From the NCBI GenBank assembly GCA_023627715.1, contig JAMAHW010000012.1, positions 124,001 through 188,000 on the forward strand: DNA of 64,000 nt, given 5' to 3'. Source of the stretch: Periconia sp. R9002 (taxonomy: Eukaryota > Ascomycota > Dothideomycetes > Pleosporales > Periconiaceae). The translations under genes and the position numbers were made by a program. Position 1 is the first letter of the stretch, and each line of letters begins with the position of its first letter. This document shows, one piece after another, positions 34,705 through 45,306 of the stretch. Under the pieces are notes generated by a model. The model was not told the origin of the DNA. It saw only the letters and a list, made by a program, of their open reading frames with translations, and did not search any database.

Positions 34705-35757
34705 ATGGATTCCTTTAACACATCGTGTCGGGCCATCTGCGCTCAGCAATACCCTCCAATCAACAAGATGTGCGACGCCCACGCCCGCATGCAGCAACAG
34801 ATCGAACAGCTCGAAAACTGGCGTAACGCGGGCGGTCCAGCGCTCGAAGAGCTTTTCGATCAGTTACTCCAAGAGATCCGCAAAAACCACCAGGAAATAC
34901 TCATCACATGCGAGAATGTTCATTTGCAAGCCAAGGTCAAGAATCTAGAGGCTAGGTTGCGAACTGCACAGGCACACAACAAAAAGGCGCAAGAGTGGTT
35001 CGATTACCACACTCAACTGGAGGGAAAGCTGCAGAAGGATTGCGCAGATGCTTCGGAAAAGGTCCAGTGGCAACAAGGACAAATTGATGAGCTCAAGGCG
35101 ACTATTGAAGCTCTCAAGAACGATGATGGGGAGCATCACGCACAAGGTAATGTTTCATCATTCCCTTCACAGCAACCCACGTCCTTTGTCGCAAACCTAC
35201 CTTTCCGTCCCTCAACGCGCGGCATCTACCGTACCACAGAGTTCTACGTGCAAGACAAGAACGGTGACCACCTCCCTACCCCACCGCTCTATTCGAACGA
35301 TTGCCCATCTGGCACCTCCTGCACAGACACACGCTGCGGATACATACACGAAGATCAGAAAGTCCTCTACGCCAACCTCATCCCGCACCTACCGCAGCGC
35401 TTGAACCACCGGGCCGCAGAGTACCGTCTATTCGACAAACACGGCGGCCAACTATCCGGTCCCCCGCTCTTTTCACAATCGTGCGTGTACACCGCATGCT
35501 CGAACCAAAACTGCTACTTCGTTCATCCCGACCAGAAGACATTGTACAGCGGCCTTTTGCCCTTGCTCCCAGCGAAGCTCAACGAGTCTATCCCGGGACT
35601 CGGTCTGCAGGACAAGCGCGGAGCCAAGATTCCTCGCCCACCGCGTTATTCTACCATGTGCATCACTACTTCCTGTCATCGCCCGAACTGCGATTTCGTT
35701 CATGACGATCAGAAGACAATCTACGCTGCTCTTCTGCCGTTTCTGCCTAGGCAGTAA
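34705..35757 (+). CDS. coiled-coil protein with three Cys-His modules
   Basis: A single-exon protein of 350 residues. Residues 20-150 are a coiled coil (Glu/Gln/Lys-rich, EQLENWRNAG to IDELKATIEALK). Then come three copies of a module of about 55 residues. Each begins with a DKxG turn and a PP pair, holds a C-x4/5-C-x4-C-x3-H zinc-binding pattern and ends with DQK(V/T)(L/I)Y(A/S)xL(I/L)PxLP. The Cys-His cores are CPSGTSCTDTRCGYIH, CVYTACSNQNCYFVH and CITTSCHRPNCDFVH. This resembles CCCH zinc fingers, which often bind RNA, but the spacing and flanks are distinct, so RNA binding is inference. The same module ends the convergent gene at 37052. The ATG at 34705 is preceded by an untranslated leader. 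Confidence 0.8.
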   Translation: MDSFNTSCRAICAQQYPPINKMCDAHARMQQQIEQLENWRNAGGPALEELFDQLLQEIRKNHQEILITCENVHLQAKVKNLEARLRTAQAHNKKAQEWFDYHTQLEGKLQKDCADASEKVQWQQGQIDELKATIEALKNDDGEHHAQGNVSSFPSQQPTSFVANLPFRPSTRGIYRTTEFYVQDKNGDHLPTPPLYSNDCPSGTSCTDTRCGYIHEDQKVLYANLIPHLPQRLNHRAAEYRLFDKHGGQLSGPPLFSQSCVYTACSNQNCYFVHPDQKTLYSGLLPLLPAKLNESIPGLGLQDKRGAKIPRPPRYSTMCITTSCHRPNCDFVHDDQKTIYAALLPFLPRQ

Positions 35758-37051
35758 GAAAAGCGTACTCTGGTCCGGGTTTCTCCATGTAGATACACAA
35801 CGCATTGGGTAAGCTATGTTGATATGTAGGTGTACAGCGAGCGTCATTACTATTGTCACTTGATCACTTGTACTAAACCCGCAAGAGCTTATACAGACGC
35901 CCGAGGAGGACCTGCACGCGAACTTCGGAAATTGATTAGGAAAAGCGCGCAGAGCATAGGACAAATAATACACCGTGTGCACTTCTAAGATGATGAATAA
36001 CAAAGGAACTGGACAGGCGTGTTGGTTATATGCCTCGAAAGTAATGTGTAATAGCGAGAGGACGCGATATGAGCATCAGATCAGGTGTGACTGACAGGTG
36101 CGGCCGGGTTCAGAAATAACAGACACAATGTAAATTCCCATACACAAATTCAATCCATGAAAGACCAATGCACTGTTTTGAAACTAAATTAATCCAATAT
36201 CCTTGAAATGTACCGTGAACAACTAAAAGTACACTGAATCACTATATTGACCAGGATTTTATATCATTGGAGCTGAAATTGCTAGTTTCATGCAGCTGTT
36301 TTTCAGTCTTAGGAGGATTGAAACATCTTGAGCAACTCTCGGTGAAGAGCCCACGTCGGACTGGTTGAAGGTCTAAGCTGCAGGCGAGTGATAGCTCCAT
36401 CTTGCGTTTGGGTACAATGTGACAATCATAGCGAGTTCATAGATAAGTACAGATTACCGCCAGACACAGTCACAAAGGCGGACAAACAATGCTGGAGTGG
36501 GCCATCGGAAGCCGGTATCCAAACGGCCCGTGGCACACAATGGGTGCGTTAATATCTATTACAATAGCAGATCGGGAGATGTCACAGTACTCAGGGCATG
36601 CTCTCCTAGAACTGTATATATGGCGCAGAGTAGGGTAGCAAACATGTCCTGATTGCTTACGTACACGTGAGAAACATTGTGTGTGGTGGCAGGATATAGT
36701 AAATGGTCACGACAAAGAGATGCGGAAAGACAACATTGTAATATTTCGATTCATTCATTGTTGATTTCCACTAGGGCTCCGCTTGGGATGATCCAACGTT
36801 TGAATATCAAGTTGAATCTTGAAGCAATAGCCTGGAAGATACAATGTATTGAGAATGATACCATGCTTTGAAGCTTTCCAATCGTTCCAACGCCGTGCAG
36901 AATTTCCTGCGCCTTTCCTGGTATCGTTCCCCCCGGAGTCTCAAATCATACCACTACCAGCCCTTATGTAAGACAAGCGACGTGACAAAGTCACACCCTC
37001 TAGACCCATGTGGCCGTGCAGCTTGTAACATAGATGGCGAGACAGACACCG
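35758..37051. other. intergenic region between convergent paralogues
   Basis: This 1.3-kb gap holds the 3' flanks of both Cys-His module genes. No supported frame, RNA gene or repeat is visible. Confidence 0.35.
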
Positions 37052-38036
37052 TTAAATTTTCTTTTCCAAGGTTGCCAAGTGAGGAATGAGGGAAGCATAA
37101 ATCAGTTTCTGGTCCTCATGTAAAAACTTGCAGTTCTTGTTCGTGCACTCGGCGGCATATTCGTGAGAGCAGACCGTAGATAACGCGGGTGGCTCGGGGA
37201 TGAGTTCACCATACTTATCACGAAGCTTGGACTTGCCGAATGCTCGTGATTTGGGAACCTTGCCATCGATGTTGAGATCTTGCTGGGAAGACTTGTTGAT
37301 CCCACTAGAAGCTCTGGACGGGTGCTTCACATTTGTCTGTTCTTGAATTTGGTTCAATTGCTCCTTCAGTGAGTGACACTCGCGCTCTGTCTGGATTTTT
37401 TCCTCCTTTGCGCTCTCTTGAAGATCATTATACCTAAGCTTAAGCTCGTCAATATCGGTGTGTAGGAGATCGATTTGATGGTCTTGGGCGTCGATATCTG
37501 CCTTGAGCTCCTTAATCTCTTGTCTCTGCGGGCTGATTTCTTTCTCTTGCAGGGCATTTGCATGATGTAGCTGATCTTCGTGGATGGTATTACGTCCTTG
37601 TCTCAGCACTTCTTCTAGCGTTTCCTCTAAGCCTGGAGAGCGCAACATTTTCACCTTCTCAAGGTGGATGATATGCTCTTTCATCTTAAGATTGATATCT
37701 GACCGGCTTTGAACATCTTGCTCCAGGATTTTGTTCTGCACTTCGAGATGTTCATGGATTTTCTTCTGCTCTGCAATAACCTTGTTTTGGTTCTCGACCA
37801 TGCCACTCAATTTCTCGATGCGTCGGGCCTGCTCGTACAGCTTATGCTCCAGCTCCTCGCGGGTCGCGCGATGCGGCATGTCAGACGACTCCATGCCGCT
37901 CGTGGAAGGGCTTGGAATGCAACATCAGTAGACTGGTGGAAAATTATGAAGAGAGAGACGTACTGGTCGTAGGATCGGATATGCGGCGGTCCGCTTTGGG
38001 AAGGATTGTACGATGGATTGAGCCCCAGGTGCGCTG
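37052..38036 (-). CDS. coiled-coil protein with one Cys-His module
   Basis: The main exon runs from 37910 to the stop at 37052. The first in-frame ATG in it is at 37894, giving 280 residues. A 53-bp intron (37963-37911, GTACGT...AAG) joins it in phase to an upstream stretch at about 38036-37964 encoding LGLNPSYNPSQSGPPHIRSY, so the true N-terminus probably lies further upstream and is unresolved. Residues 10-190 of the main frame are a long coiled coil (EELEHKLYEQARRIEKLSG onward). The C-terminal 55 residues repeat the module of the gene at 34705: DKYGELIPEPPALS, then CSHEYAAECTNKNCKFLH, then DQKLIYASLIPHL. One copy is present instead of three. Function is unknown; a shared partner or RNA target for both proteins is a guess. 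Confidence 0.75.
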
Positions 38037-38760
38037 GTAATTAGACAGAGTTAACGAGGGCCGTACTCAACAATATGTGAGGAAGAATTGCATTCAAAAG
38101 TGTGCGGTAGGTTGTAGAGGGGCAAAGTTGCGTGATGGTTGTACTGGGAGAGGCAAATAAATGAAGGCGATCCGCGCGGTCAAGGCGGTGGACCACGCCT
38201 GGGCAAGGCAACCAAATTTGATTCGATAGCAGAGGGTATGACGTAAGAATTTTTCAAGCTTAGGCTAAAGCAATCGCCTTGAGAAGAAGCCAAGGTGATT
38301 GAGAAATGGGTGGTTATGCCGTAGCGCAAACCAACGAAGACAAATGCATATTGACAATTTCAATTCTGGCGTTCAAGCATTGAAAACTATATGCAAAGTA
38401 TTTCGGATACTCAGGTGACGTATGTGTTCGTGGTAGAGAGTTTGAGGTGTTTGACGCGGTCGGTCACGTGCGTGACATTCATACCGACTGAGCTTGTCAG
38501 GCAGGCAGACGTGGTACTTAGCGCGAAGGCTTGGCGTTGGCGGAGGCCCGTGCTCTCACTTCCTACAGTATAAGGTGAGTCTCTATCCCCAACCAGTTTT
38601 CTACCTGCCCACCACAACCTCCTCACCTGCATCAACCCGGATTCTTCGTCCGCAACCTTCCTCTTTTGATTACCTTCAATTATCCTCTTCTTTTCTGATC
38701 ATTCAAAAGCGCGAAGCCCCGGCTTTATTTTTTCTCATCATTTCATTAAGGCCGTGGCCT
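38037..38760. other. intergenic region before the tandem repeat
   Basis: The promoter side of the minus-strand coiled-coil gene. An ATG at about 38104 followed by a short open stretch may be an upstream exon or an upstream ORF. Nothing else was recognised. Confidence 0.35.
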
Positions 38761-39576
38761 AGAGTTCGCGTGGTTGACGGACTCGGAAGTGTCGACCTGA
38801 GGGTAACCTCGGCCTGTAACCCCTTCTTCCGTGGCGGAGAAGGTGGGGTTGCAGTTGCAACATGCCAACAGATATTCGAAAACTGCTCAGGTAGTTGTTC
38901 GTGATAGGCCGAAAGGTCCATGGCAGGTTTGGCGTAGCGACCTGTACTATAGCCAAAGGGGAACACTTTGTAAGACGAGACAAGATGTCCGCCAGAGTGA
39001 TGCAGCTCTGCCAACTACCCACGGCTGGTTAGCCCAGAGCTCGCGTGGTTAACGGGCTCGGAAGTGTCGACCTGAGGGTTATCCTCCGGCTTGTGCTCCT
39101 ATCTTCTGGTCTAAGAAGCAGGAGTACAGGTACCAGATGCCAACAGATATTTGAGAACTGCTTAGGCAGCTTTCATGACAGGCCGAAAGGTCCATGGCAG
39201 GTTTGGCGTAGAATCCAATTGGACCTATAGCCAAAGGACTCCACTTTGTAAGACGCGACAATTGTCCGCCAGAGCATATTGCTCTGCCAACTACCTAAGG
39301 CTGGTTAGCCTAGAGCTCGCGTGGTTGACGGGCTCGGAAGTGTGGACCTGAGGGTTATCCTCCGGCTTGTGCTCCTATCTTCTGGTTTTGGAAGTAGGAA
39401 TACAGGTACAAGATGCCAGCAGATATTCGACTACTGTTGTCAACACAGTGGATCGTGACAGGCCGAAAGGTCCATGGCAGGTTTGGCGTAGAATCCAAGG
39501 GATCTATAGCCAAAGGACGCACTTTGTAAGTCGAGACAAGTGTCCGCCAGAGCATATTGCTCTGCCAACTATCCCA
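38761..39576. repeat. three tandem copies of a 275-bp unit
   Basis: Units start at 38761, 39036 and 39312, each opening with AGAG(T/C)TCGCGTGGTT and CTCGGAAGTGT. The period is 275-276 bp. The most conserved part is CAGATATT followed about 30-40 bp later by GGCCGAAAGGTCCATGGCAG and GTTTGGCGTAG, and then GCCAAAGG and CACTTTGTAAG. Copies 2 and 3 are closer to each other than to copy 1 (shared GTGCTCCTATCTTCTGGT). Frames through the repeat are not shared among copies, so I treat it as non-coding. Confidence 0.85.
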
Positions 39577-40503
39577 GATACCTGTATGGCTGTTGTTACA
39601 ATAGGCGTGCAGGACCTGGAAGGGTTCCATTGCATCGATGGAACCAAGGGCCGCTGAAAAGCGTTTCGGGAAATTGGGCCCGGCCAAAGATCCCATGTTT
39701 TGAATACTGATAAGTGGCTTAGGTTTCGGTTTTTTGGTAATTTTTCATTGAGTTCTGTGCTCCTGCGAGCGCTGGCTTGAAGAAGAAATACAAACTTGAC
39801 GCGCAAATGGCGACAGCAATCACCCATGATAATCATAAGACACACTGCGCGAAAAACCTCTGATTGCGCTACAGTCTCCGACCCATGACTTTCACCAACC
39901 TCAGCGCAAGTCGCTATCCTCTTTGTCATCAGCAAACATGAGTGAGAGACCCTCCCCGCCCTTTTACTATGGAAAACGTGGACACAAAGCAGAAACGGAT
40001 ATTTTAGCCGTAAGAACTAGAAATTCAGGTATGCTGATTGAAATCGTCTACGCAAGTCTTCCACCCTACCAAAACAGTCCGATCGTCGTGGATGACCGGC
40101 TCTTGATATTAAGTGACCCCGTAAGAAGGGATCAGCTGGGACTTAGGGCAGTTAACGGACGGGAAGAGCCTATCCCTTGGATACTTATTGGCAGGCTACT
40201 GGTATCTCCTTTCGCCGATAACTAGGACAATACCAAGACGAACTTCGTGGTTCAGAATTACTGTGGTTCGTTTGACTTTGCCTCTCCTGCGAATGAGGGC
40301 ATGCAGTGACATCAAAGGTGGTCAGCCACATTTCCCTCAGACGCTAACCAAAAATGGCCGCTGTAGGGCTCCGCCACAACACCGCCCCTCCTGCGGGCTG
40401 CCACACATACTCCATATCTTATCACTCTCATAAATTTCATGCTGGCATCTTTGCTTCTGCAGAGATTCTAGTAGCTTTACTCCAAGTTTAACGCGGTCAC
40501 AAG
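39577..40503. promoter_or_regulatory. region upstream of the HET gene
   Basis: About 0.9 kb between the tandem repeat and the HET gene. It has a perfect 8-bp inverted repeat (GGTTCCAT at 39623, ATGGAACC at 39638, loop 7 bp). The 100-codon frame at 39923-40225 is not supported as a gene. Confidence 0.35.
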
Positions 40504-42825
40504 ATGGAAATCGTGTCCTCTGTGAAAAGGACCGTCTTGTCTTACCTCAACCCACATTTGGACCCCGAGAAGAAGTTTCCTTCGAAAATACTACGATATG
40601 TGCCCGGAGAATGTACCTACTGCCGCAAGATCTTCTTTGTTATCGGGATACCAGTTTCCGACATTCATGAGTACCCGATGTTTCGTATCGGGTTCGTCGA
40701 CGATGTCATGGCCTCAGACTGCAAACAGCACACGACGTTCTTTGCAAACTATGCGGAGGAGCTAGCGCTCGATGAAAAGGGTGGCGAGATTCTTATGAAA
40801 GTGTATCGCAATACATATTCTTTCAACTTCTTCACCGAGAGATGCAGCACCGGGAAATGGCGACCGTACGTTCCCGTTCCTGGTGGGCAATACACGATCG
40901 GAACACCACAGCTGGACTTGCTTGGTGGAAGTGGCCTTGGAGTTGAGTTGGATCCGTCATGGATTCACGAGAAGACTATTTTGGGGTGGTACGAGGCTTG
41001 TCTAAAAGAGCATGGACATAAGTGCAATTCCCCGCCGTACCTCGCAATACTTCCTCCGGCCGAACCTCATTATTTCATCGATGTGGTCCAAAATTGCCTT
41101 GTACACGCTCGAAAAGGTGCAGCCTACGCTGCATTGAGCTACGTGTGGGGTCAGACGGAGATGTTGAAAGCTACCAAGGCTACTGTATCTCGCTTGCAAG
41201 AACCTGCAGTATTAGCGGATCCAGCTACTCTGCGAAGCCTTCCGAAAACAGTACTTCATGCAATGTATCTAACCACCAAGTTGAAACTCAGATATCTATG
41301 GGTGGATGCGCTATGCATTGTTCAAGATGATGAAAATATGTTCAAGACTCACTTACCGCAAATGGGTTCGATATACGGAAATGCGAGCATAGTCATCACA
41401 GGTATGGACGGCGTGGATGCTGGACATGGACTCCGTGGATTGAAGGGTGCACCCCAGGCAAGTGCTCGGCAGCTTCACCGGTCTCCCATTGCGTTTGGCA
41501 GTGAGCGTTTTGTCACCCGGTATCCGATGGGCGATTATTGTGCCATCGAGGATCCTTCCGCAAAATCGTACAATGCACGAGGCTGGACATTCCAGGAACA
41601 TTTTTTCTCCCGTCGCAGCATATGCTTTGAGAACGATAGTGTTTGGTTTCGATGTTGTTGTACAGCGAGGTATGAGGATCATAGGGAACCTGAACGACCA
41701 CATATCGACCGCGACTGGCTTCTAGACGTTGGGTACCCTTCCAACACCGCTCTGACTAGGGTCATATATGACTTTAACTCCAGACATCTCACTTTCCCTC
41801 AAGATTGTCTATCAGCATTTTCAGGCGTCACTGCCTGCTACACCAAAATATATACAGGCGGCTTCATATGCGGATTGCCCGAGATGTTCCTAGATGCGAT
41901 GCTACTGTGGCAACCGAAAGGTGACTTGACGCGACGAGTGCCTGTAGCCAACAGGAACAAGCCCTCGGCCCAAATCACGGATATCTGCCTTCCTAGCTGG
42001 TCTTGGGTAGGGTGGCAAGGCTTGCTCGATTTCAGTGCGTGGGATTGTGCCAATAATTTTGTAAATTCATGCAGTGGGCTAATAGCGCAAAGTTGTTGCG
42101 AGATCAGAACCGGGACTCAATGGCAAGCATCCAGAGATCCACATGGAGCTAATCGACGGCACGTTGATTCATTTTGGCTTGACTGGTGTGCGCGATACAA
42201 AGATCCCGACGCGAGGTTACCAGATGGCTGGACTAAAAGATTGAAACGTAAAAACGAGCAATCCACCTGTCCGATGATACCAGAAGGCCATGGGAAGTAT
42301 ATCTACGAATTGAAAAAGTCCAAACGTGCCGATTTCTGGTATCCACTGCCTATGGGCAATCCGAATGGTGTTCCGAAAGCGGATGCGGATCTACCGTACC
42401 TATTTGGAAAAGTCGCCACAGCGCATATATATACCTTCGGTGGGGTGTTCACGGTCGAAAAATATGACAACCGGAAAGCTTGTATTTATCTGGGCAATGA
42501 AAACGGAGAGTGGATCGGTATGTTGAGGCTACATTCGTTGGACTACTTCGAGAGGAAAGGTATGGATCCTGCCAGGGAAAGGGTTCCGGTGCAGCTGATT
42601 TGCATATCCACTGGCTTCGTACCGAATGGCTCGGATTTCGGGTACGACTACGTTGACGGATATCACCTAAAAGAAAAACCGGTGGACGGGGAAGACTATG
42701 AGTTTGCTAATGTATTGTGGATTTCTTGGGATGGAGGCGTGGCGAGAAGGGAGGCACTTGGAAGAGTAGAGATGAAGAGATGGGCTGCATTGCAGCCCGA
42801 GCATCTAGACATAGTTCTAGGTTAA
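40504..42825 (+). CDS. HET-domain protein
   Basis: A single-exon protein of 773 residues with a heterokaryon-incompatibility (HET) domain at about residues 203-385. The three conserved blocks are visible: AYAALSYVWGQTE, YLWVDALCIVQDD with the following MGSIYGNASIVITGMDG, and ARGWTFQEHFFSRRSICFE. HET domains are fungal cell-death modules that trigger compartment death after non-self recognition, and structural work relates them to TIR domains. The N-terminal 200 residues contain a cysteine pair (CTYCRKIFF) but no NACHT or WD repeats. The C-terminal half has the W-x-W-x-G-W block (CLPSWSWVGWQG) common in stand-alone HET proteins. No frameshift or internal stop is seen, so it appears intact. The closest flanking neighbour upstream is a tandem repeat. 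Confidence 0.92.
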   Translation: MEIVSSVKRTVLSYLNPHLDPEKKFPSKILRYVPGECTYCRKIFFVIGIPVSDIHEYPMFRIGFVDDVMASDCKQHTTFFANYAEELALDEKGGEILMKVYRNTYSFNFFTERCSTGKWRPYVPVPGGQYTIGTPQLDLLGGSGLGVELDPSWIHEKTILGWYEACLKEHGHKCNSPPYLAILPPAEPHYFIDVVQNCLVHARKGAAYAALSYVWGQTEMLKATKATVSRLQEPAVLADPATLRSLPKTVLHAMYLTTKLKLRYLWVDALCIVQDDENMFKTHLPQMGSIYGNASIVITGMDGVDAGHGLRGLKGAPQASARQLHRSPIAFGSERFVTRYPMGDYCAIEDPSAKSYNARGWTFQEHFFSRRSICFENDSVWFRCCCTARYEDHREPERPHIDRDWLLDVGYPSNTALTRVIYDFNSRHLTFPQDCLSAFSGVTACYTKIYTGGFICGLPEMFLDAMLLWQPKGDLTRRVPVANRNKPSAQITDICLPSWSWVGWQGLLDFSAWDCANNFVNSCSGLIAQSCCEIRTGTQWQASRDPHGANRRHVDSFWLDWCARYKDPDARLPDGWTKRLKRKNEQSTCPMIPEGHGKYIYELKKSKRADFWYPLPMGNPNGVPKADADLPYLFGKVATAHIYTFGGVFTVEKYDNRKACIYLGNENGEWIGMLRLHSLDYFERKGMDPARERVPVQLICISTGFVPNGSDFGYDYVDGYHLKEKPVDGEDYEFANVLWISWDGGVARREALGRVEMKRWAALQPEHLDIVLG

Positions 42826-43042
42826 ACGGATCAATTTTCGTTATGACTGGTATAAATGAAGATGGAGTCCTGCTGCCACGTGAATACATATACCAGTCTT
42901 TCAGGGGGGAGGTAATGGTGAATTTAACTGACTCCTCGCGTATTTTTCGAAGAATTTTTCGTCGTCTATTGGAAACAATTAGACTGTCCACCAACCCCAT
43001 TCGAAACACCTGGTATGGGTGAGAAATCGGCGCATCGCCAGC

Positions 43043-43766
43043 TTAATTCCCTTGATCAACATCCTGCGAACCCTTTTTTTCCTGAACTAGTTTCATGACC
43101 ACTTCAACTACCTGCTTGAACCCTTCCATCTCTTCTTCCACGGTCCCTCCCATACCCGCATTCGCGAAACTCATCGAATTCCCCACATATACCGGCTTCC
43201 CCAGCTTCCGCGCCAGAACTTTCGCTAACCGCGTCGTGAAATCAAGTGTAGAAGTTTGTGTAAAAAGCGGCGTACTGAATGTGTCGGAAGGAGTCACACT
43301 CTGTTGCGGTAAAGCATGTGATCAGCGGATATACATCGGAGAAATGAAGTGATCGGGAGGCCGAACATACATTAGGCATAGCGTACACAAAACTTCCAAG
43401 CGGCGGCGTTTCGACGGAATCCGGAGAGGCGGTCGTCAGGAAAAGGAGGATGTTCGGGCCATTATCGCGGAATTGCAGGTGGATGTTTGTTTGGGGAGCA
43501 CGTGGGAGTGGGAATGCGACTTCGATCGGCTCAGCGGAGACCTCCCCACCAGTGGCTCCGTCTACGTCGATAGCGGCCATGAGAGGATTGAGCTCAAAAA
43601 ACAAATGGTCTTGGTTTTCGTATCTCGCGTTGTTGAGATTTTGCTGGTAATGTTCGAAAGCTGAGATTGAGCGGGCGGGGTCAGCCGGACTTAGTTCGGC
43701 GATAACGTCACGCTCGCTTGGCATTTCGCTTTTCTCACCACTACAACTTCCCCACGGAACGTACAT
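43043..43766 (-). CDS. proteasome assembly chaperone 4-like protein
   Basis: Two exons, 43766-43373 or so and the part ending at 43043, join in phase 0 across GTATGT...AACAG, restoring YAMPN-SVTPSDTFSTPLFTQ. The protein is about 205 residues from 43766, or 191 from the second ATG (43724), whose context looks as good. The beta-rich middle (TNIHLQFRDNGPNILLFLTT) and the conserved end (DFTTRLAKVLARKLGKPVYV, then GNSMSFANAGMG) match my recollection of fungal Poc4/PSMG4. These proteins pair with Poc3-type chaperones to guide alpha-ring formation of the 20S proteasome in the cytosol. The tail is a long acidic-basic helix. It is head to head with the methyltransferase gene over a gap of 165-207 bp. 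Confidence 0.7.
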
Positions 43767-43931
43767 ACATCTTGGTGATCTCTACGAGGTTGAAGTCTTC
43801 AACAACGTGAATCGTACGTGTTGACTTGTACGTGGTTGGGTGCAGCTGTATCACCATATATGGACTCATACTCCGCGGGGGGAAAGAGGGGTATTGAGCA
43901 GCATACGTTCACATAAGACTGCCTCTTCATA
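43767..43931. promoter_or_regulatory. short bidirectional promoter
   Basis: Only 165 bp separate the outermost possible start codon of the chaperone gene from the ATG of the methyltransferase gene. All control elements for both must lie here or within the genes. TATATGG occurs near 43857, with no other recognised box. Confidence 0.5.
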
Positions 43932-45306
43932 ATGGCGAGCAATGAATGGGAGGGCGACTTTGACCCAATGGCGGATCCTGAAGAGCAAAAGCACCTTCTT
44001 TCTGTCCTAGACTCTTTCCGGTACACCCTTTACCATGCCAATGCCACAATTCAATCGTACCACAGCACACTAATGCAGCTGAAGTTCGTACCGCCGACTC
44101 GCCCATTTCAATGCCACCCATACTAGACGGCAAGCCTTTTATTCACTTCCATCAGAGCACTGGATGCTTCTATCAAAGCCACCTTTCTCGATTCTGGACA
44201 GTCTCATCAAGCTCGACGACCTCATTGATTCCAACGCGGTTCTTGCGGAAGCCATCTTCGTGACCGGTTTCCAAGCCTTCATAGCCCCTGGACTCGATAG
44301 CGAATGGGTCTCGAAGATAATACCCGCCGATGATGCACGCGATGAGTTTCACGTCTATTCAACAATTATGGACCATCTCAATGTCACGAGCACGCAGAAC
44401 GACCTAGAGAAAGCACGGAGTTGTGTGAATCAATTCTATCGTGAATGGAGTGCCGAGGGTTCTGTTGAACGCGATAAATGTTTCTCTCCCATTATCTCTC
44501 AGCTCGAGTCTGAATTCACGAAACGCAAATCCGCAAATCCATCCGAGCAGAAATCCGATATCAAAGTCCTCATTCCCGGCGCCGGACTCGGACGTCTCGT
44601 TTTTGACATCTGCCGTGTCGGCTTTTCAGTCGAAGGCAACGAGATCTCTTACCACGAGCTCATGGCCTCGTCACTCATCCTCAACCATGTCGAGAAACCG
44701 GGTCAATTTACCATTGCACCGTTTGCATTAAACTCATCCAACCATCTTTCGCGGGCAGACCAATTCCGCACCTACGCGGTCCCAGATATACATCCCGGCA
44801 CCGAACTCTCCAAAATCAAAGACTCCACGCCGCCCTACGAGCGCATGAGCATGGCTAGTGGCGATTTTTGCGTATTGTATACGCAGCCTGGCGCTAGTGC
44901 TACGTTTGATGTTGTAGCGACTGTGTTCTTCATCGACACAGCACCGAATCTTATCCGATATATAGAAGCAGTGCATAACTGTCTCAAACCAGGCGGACTC
45001 TGGATTAATCTTGGGCCATTACTGTGGCATCACGCGTCCCGGCCACCCCCGTCCGAGAAACGCCAAGACGGCGACACTGGGATGAAAGATGGGAACGAGA
45101 ACGCACGTGCGCATGTTGACACTGGGATTGCCGATCCGGGCTCAGTTGAACTGACTGATGATGAGGTGGTCGCGCTAGTAAAGCATCTCGGGTTCGAAAT
45201 TGAGATTCATGAGCCGGGAAGCGTGGAGACGGGTTACATTACGAATACGAAAAGCATGTTGCAGAGCACTTACCGAGCCTCGTTCTGGATGGCTCGGAAG
45301 AAATAG
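43932..45306 (+). CDS. carnosine N-methyltransferase-like (N2227 family)
   Basis: A SAM-dependent methyltransferase of the carnosine N-methyltransferase (CARNMT1/N2227) family; in yeast and animals it methylates a histidine-containing dipeptide or protein histidines. Exons 43932-44020 and 44085-45306 join in phase 2, giving 436 residues. The join restores the family block DSFRSYRRLAHFNATHTRR, followed by QAFYSLPSEHWMLL, which strongly supports this splice. The SAM-binding motif is KVLIPGAGLGRLVFDICRVG (about residues 183-202), followed by EGNEISYHELMASSLILNH. DVVATVFFIDTAPN is the motif IV region and GGLWINLGPLLWH is the family's late block. No signal peptide or membrane span is present. The true substrate in fungi has not been established as far as I know. 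Confidence 0.9.

Noticed and set aside
39923..40225. 100-codon frame (+)
   Set aside because: It looks partly protein-like, but no family, splice partner or promoter could be supported.
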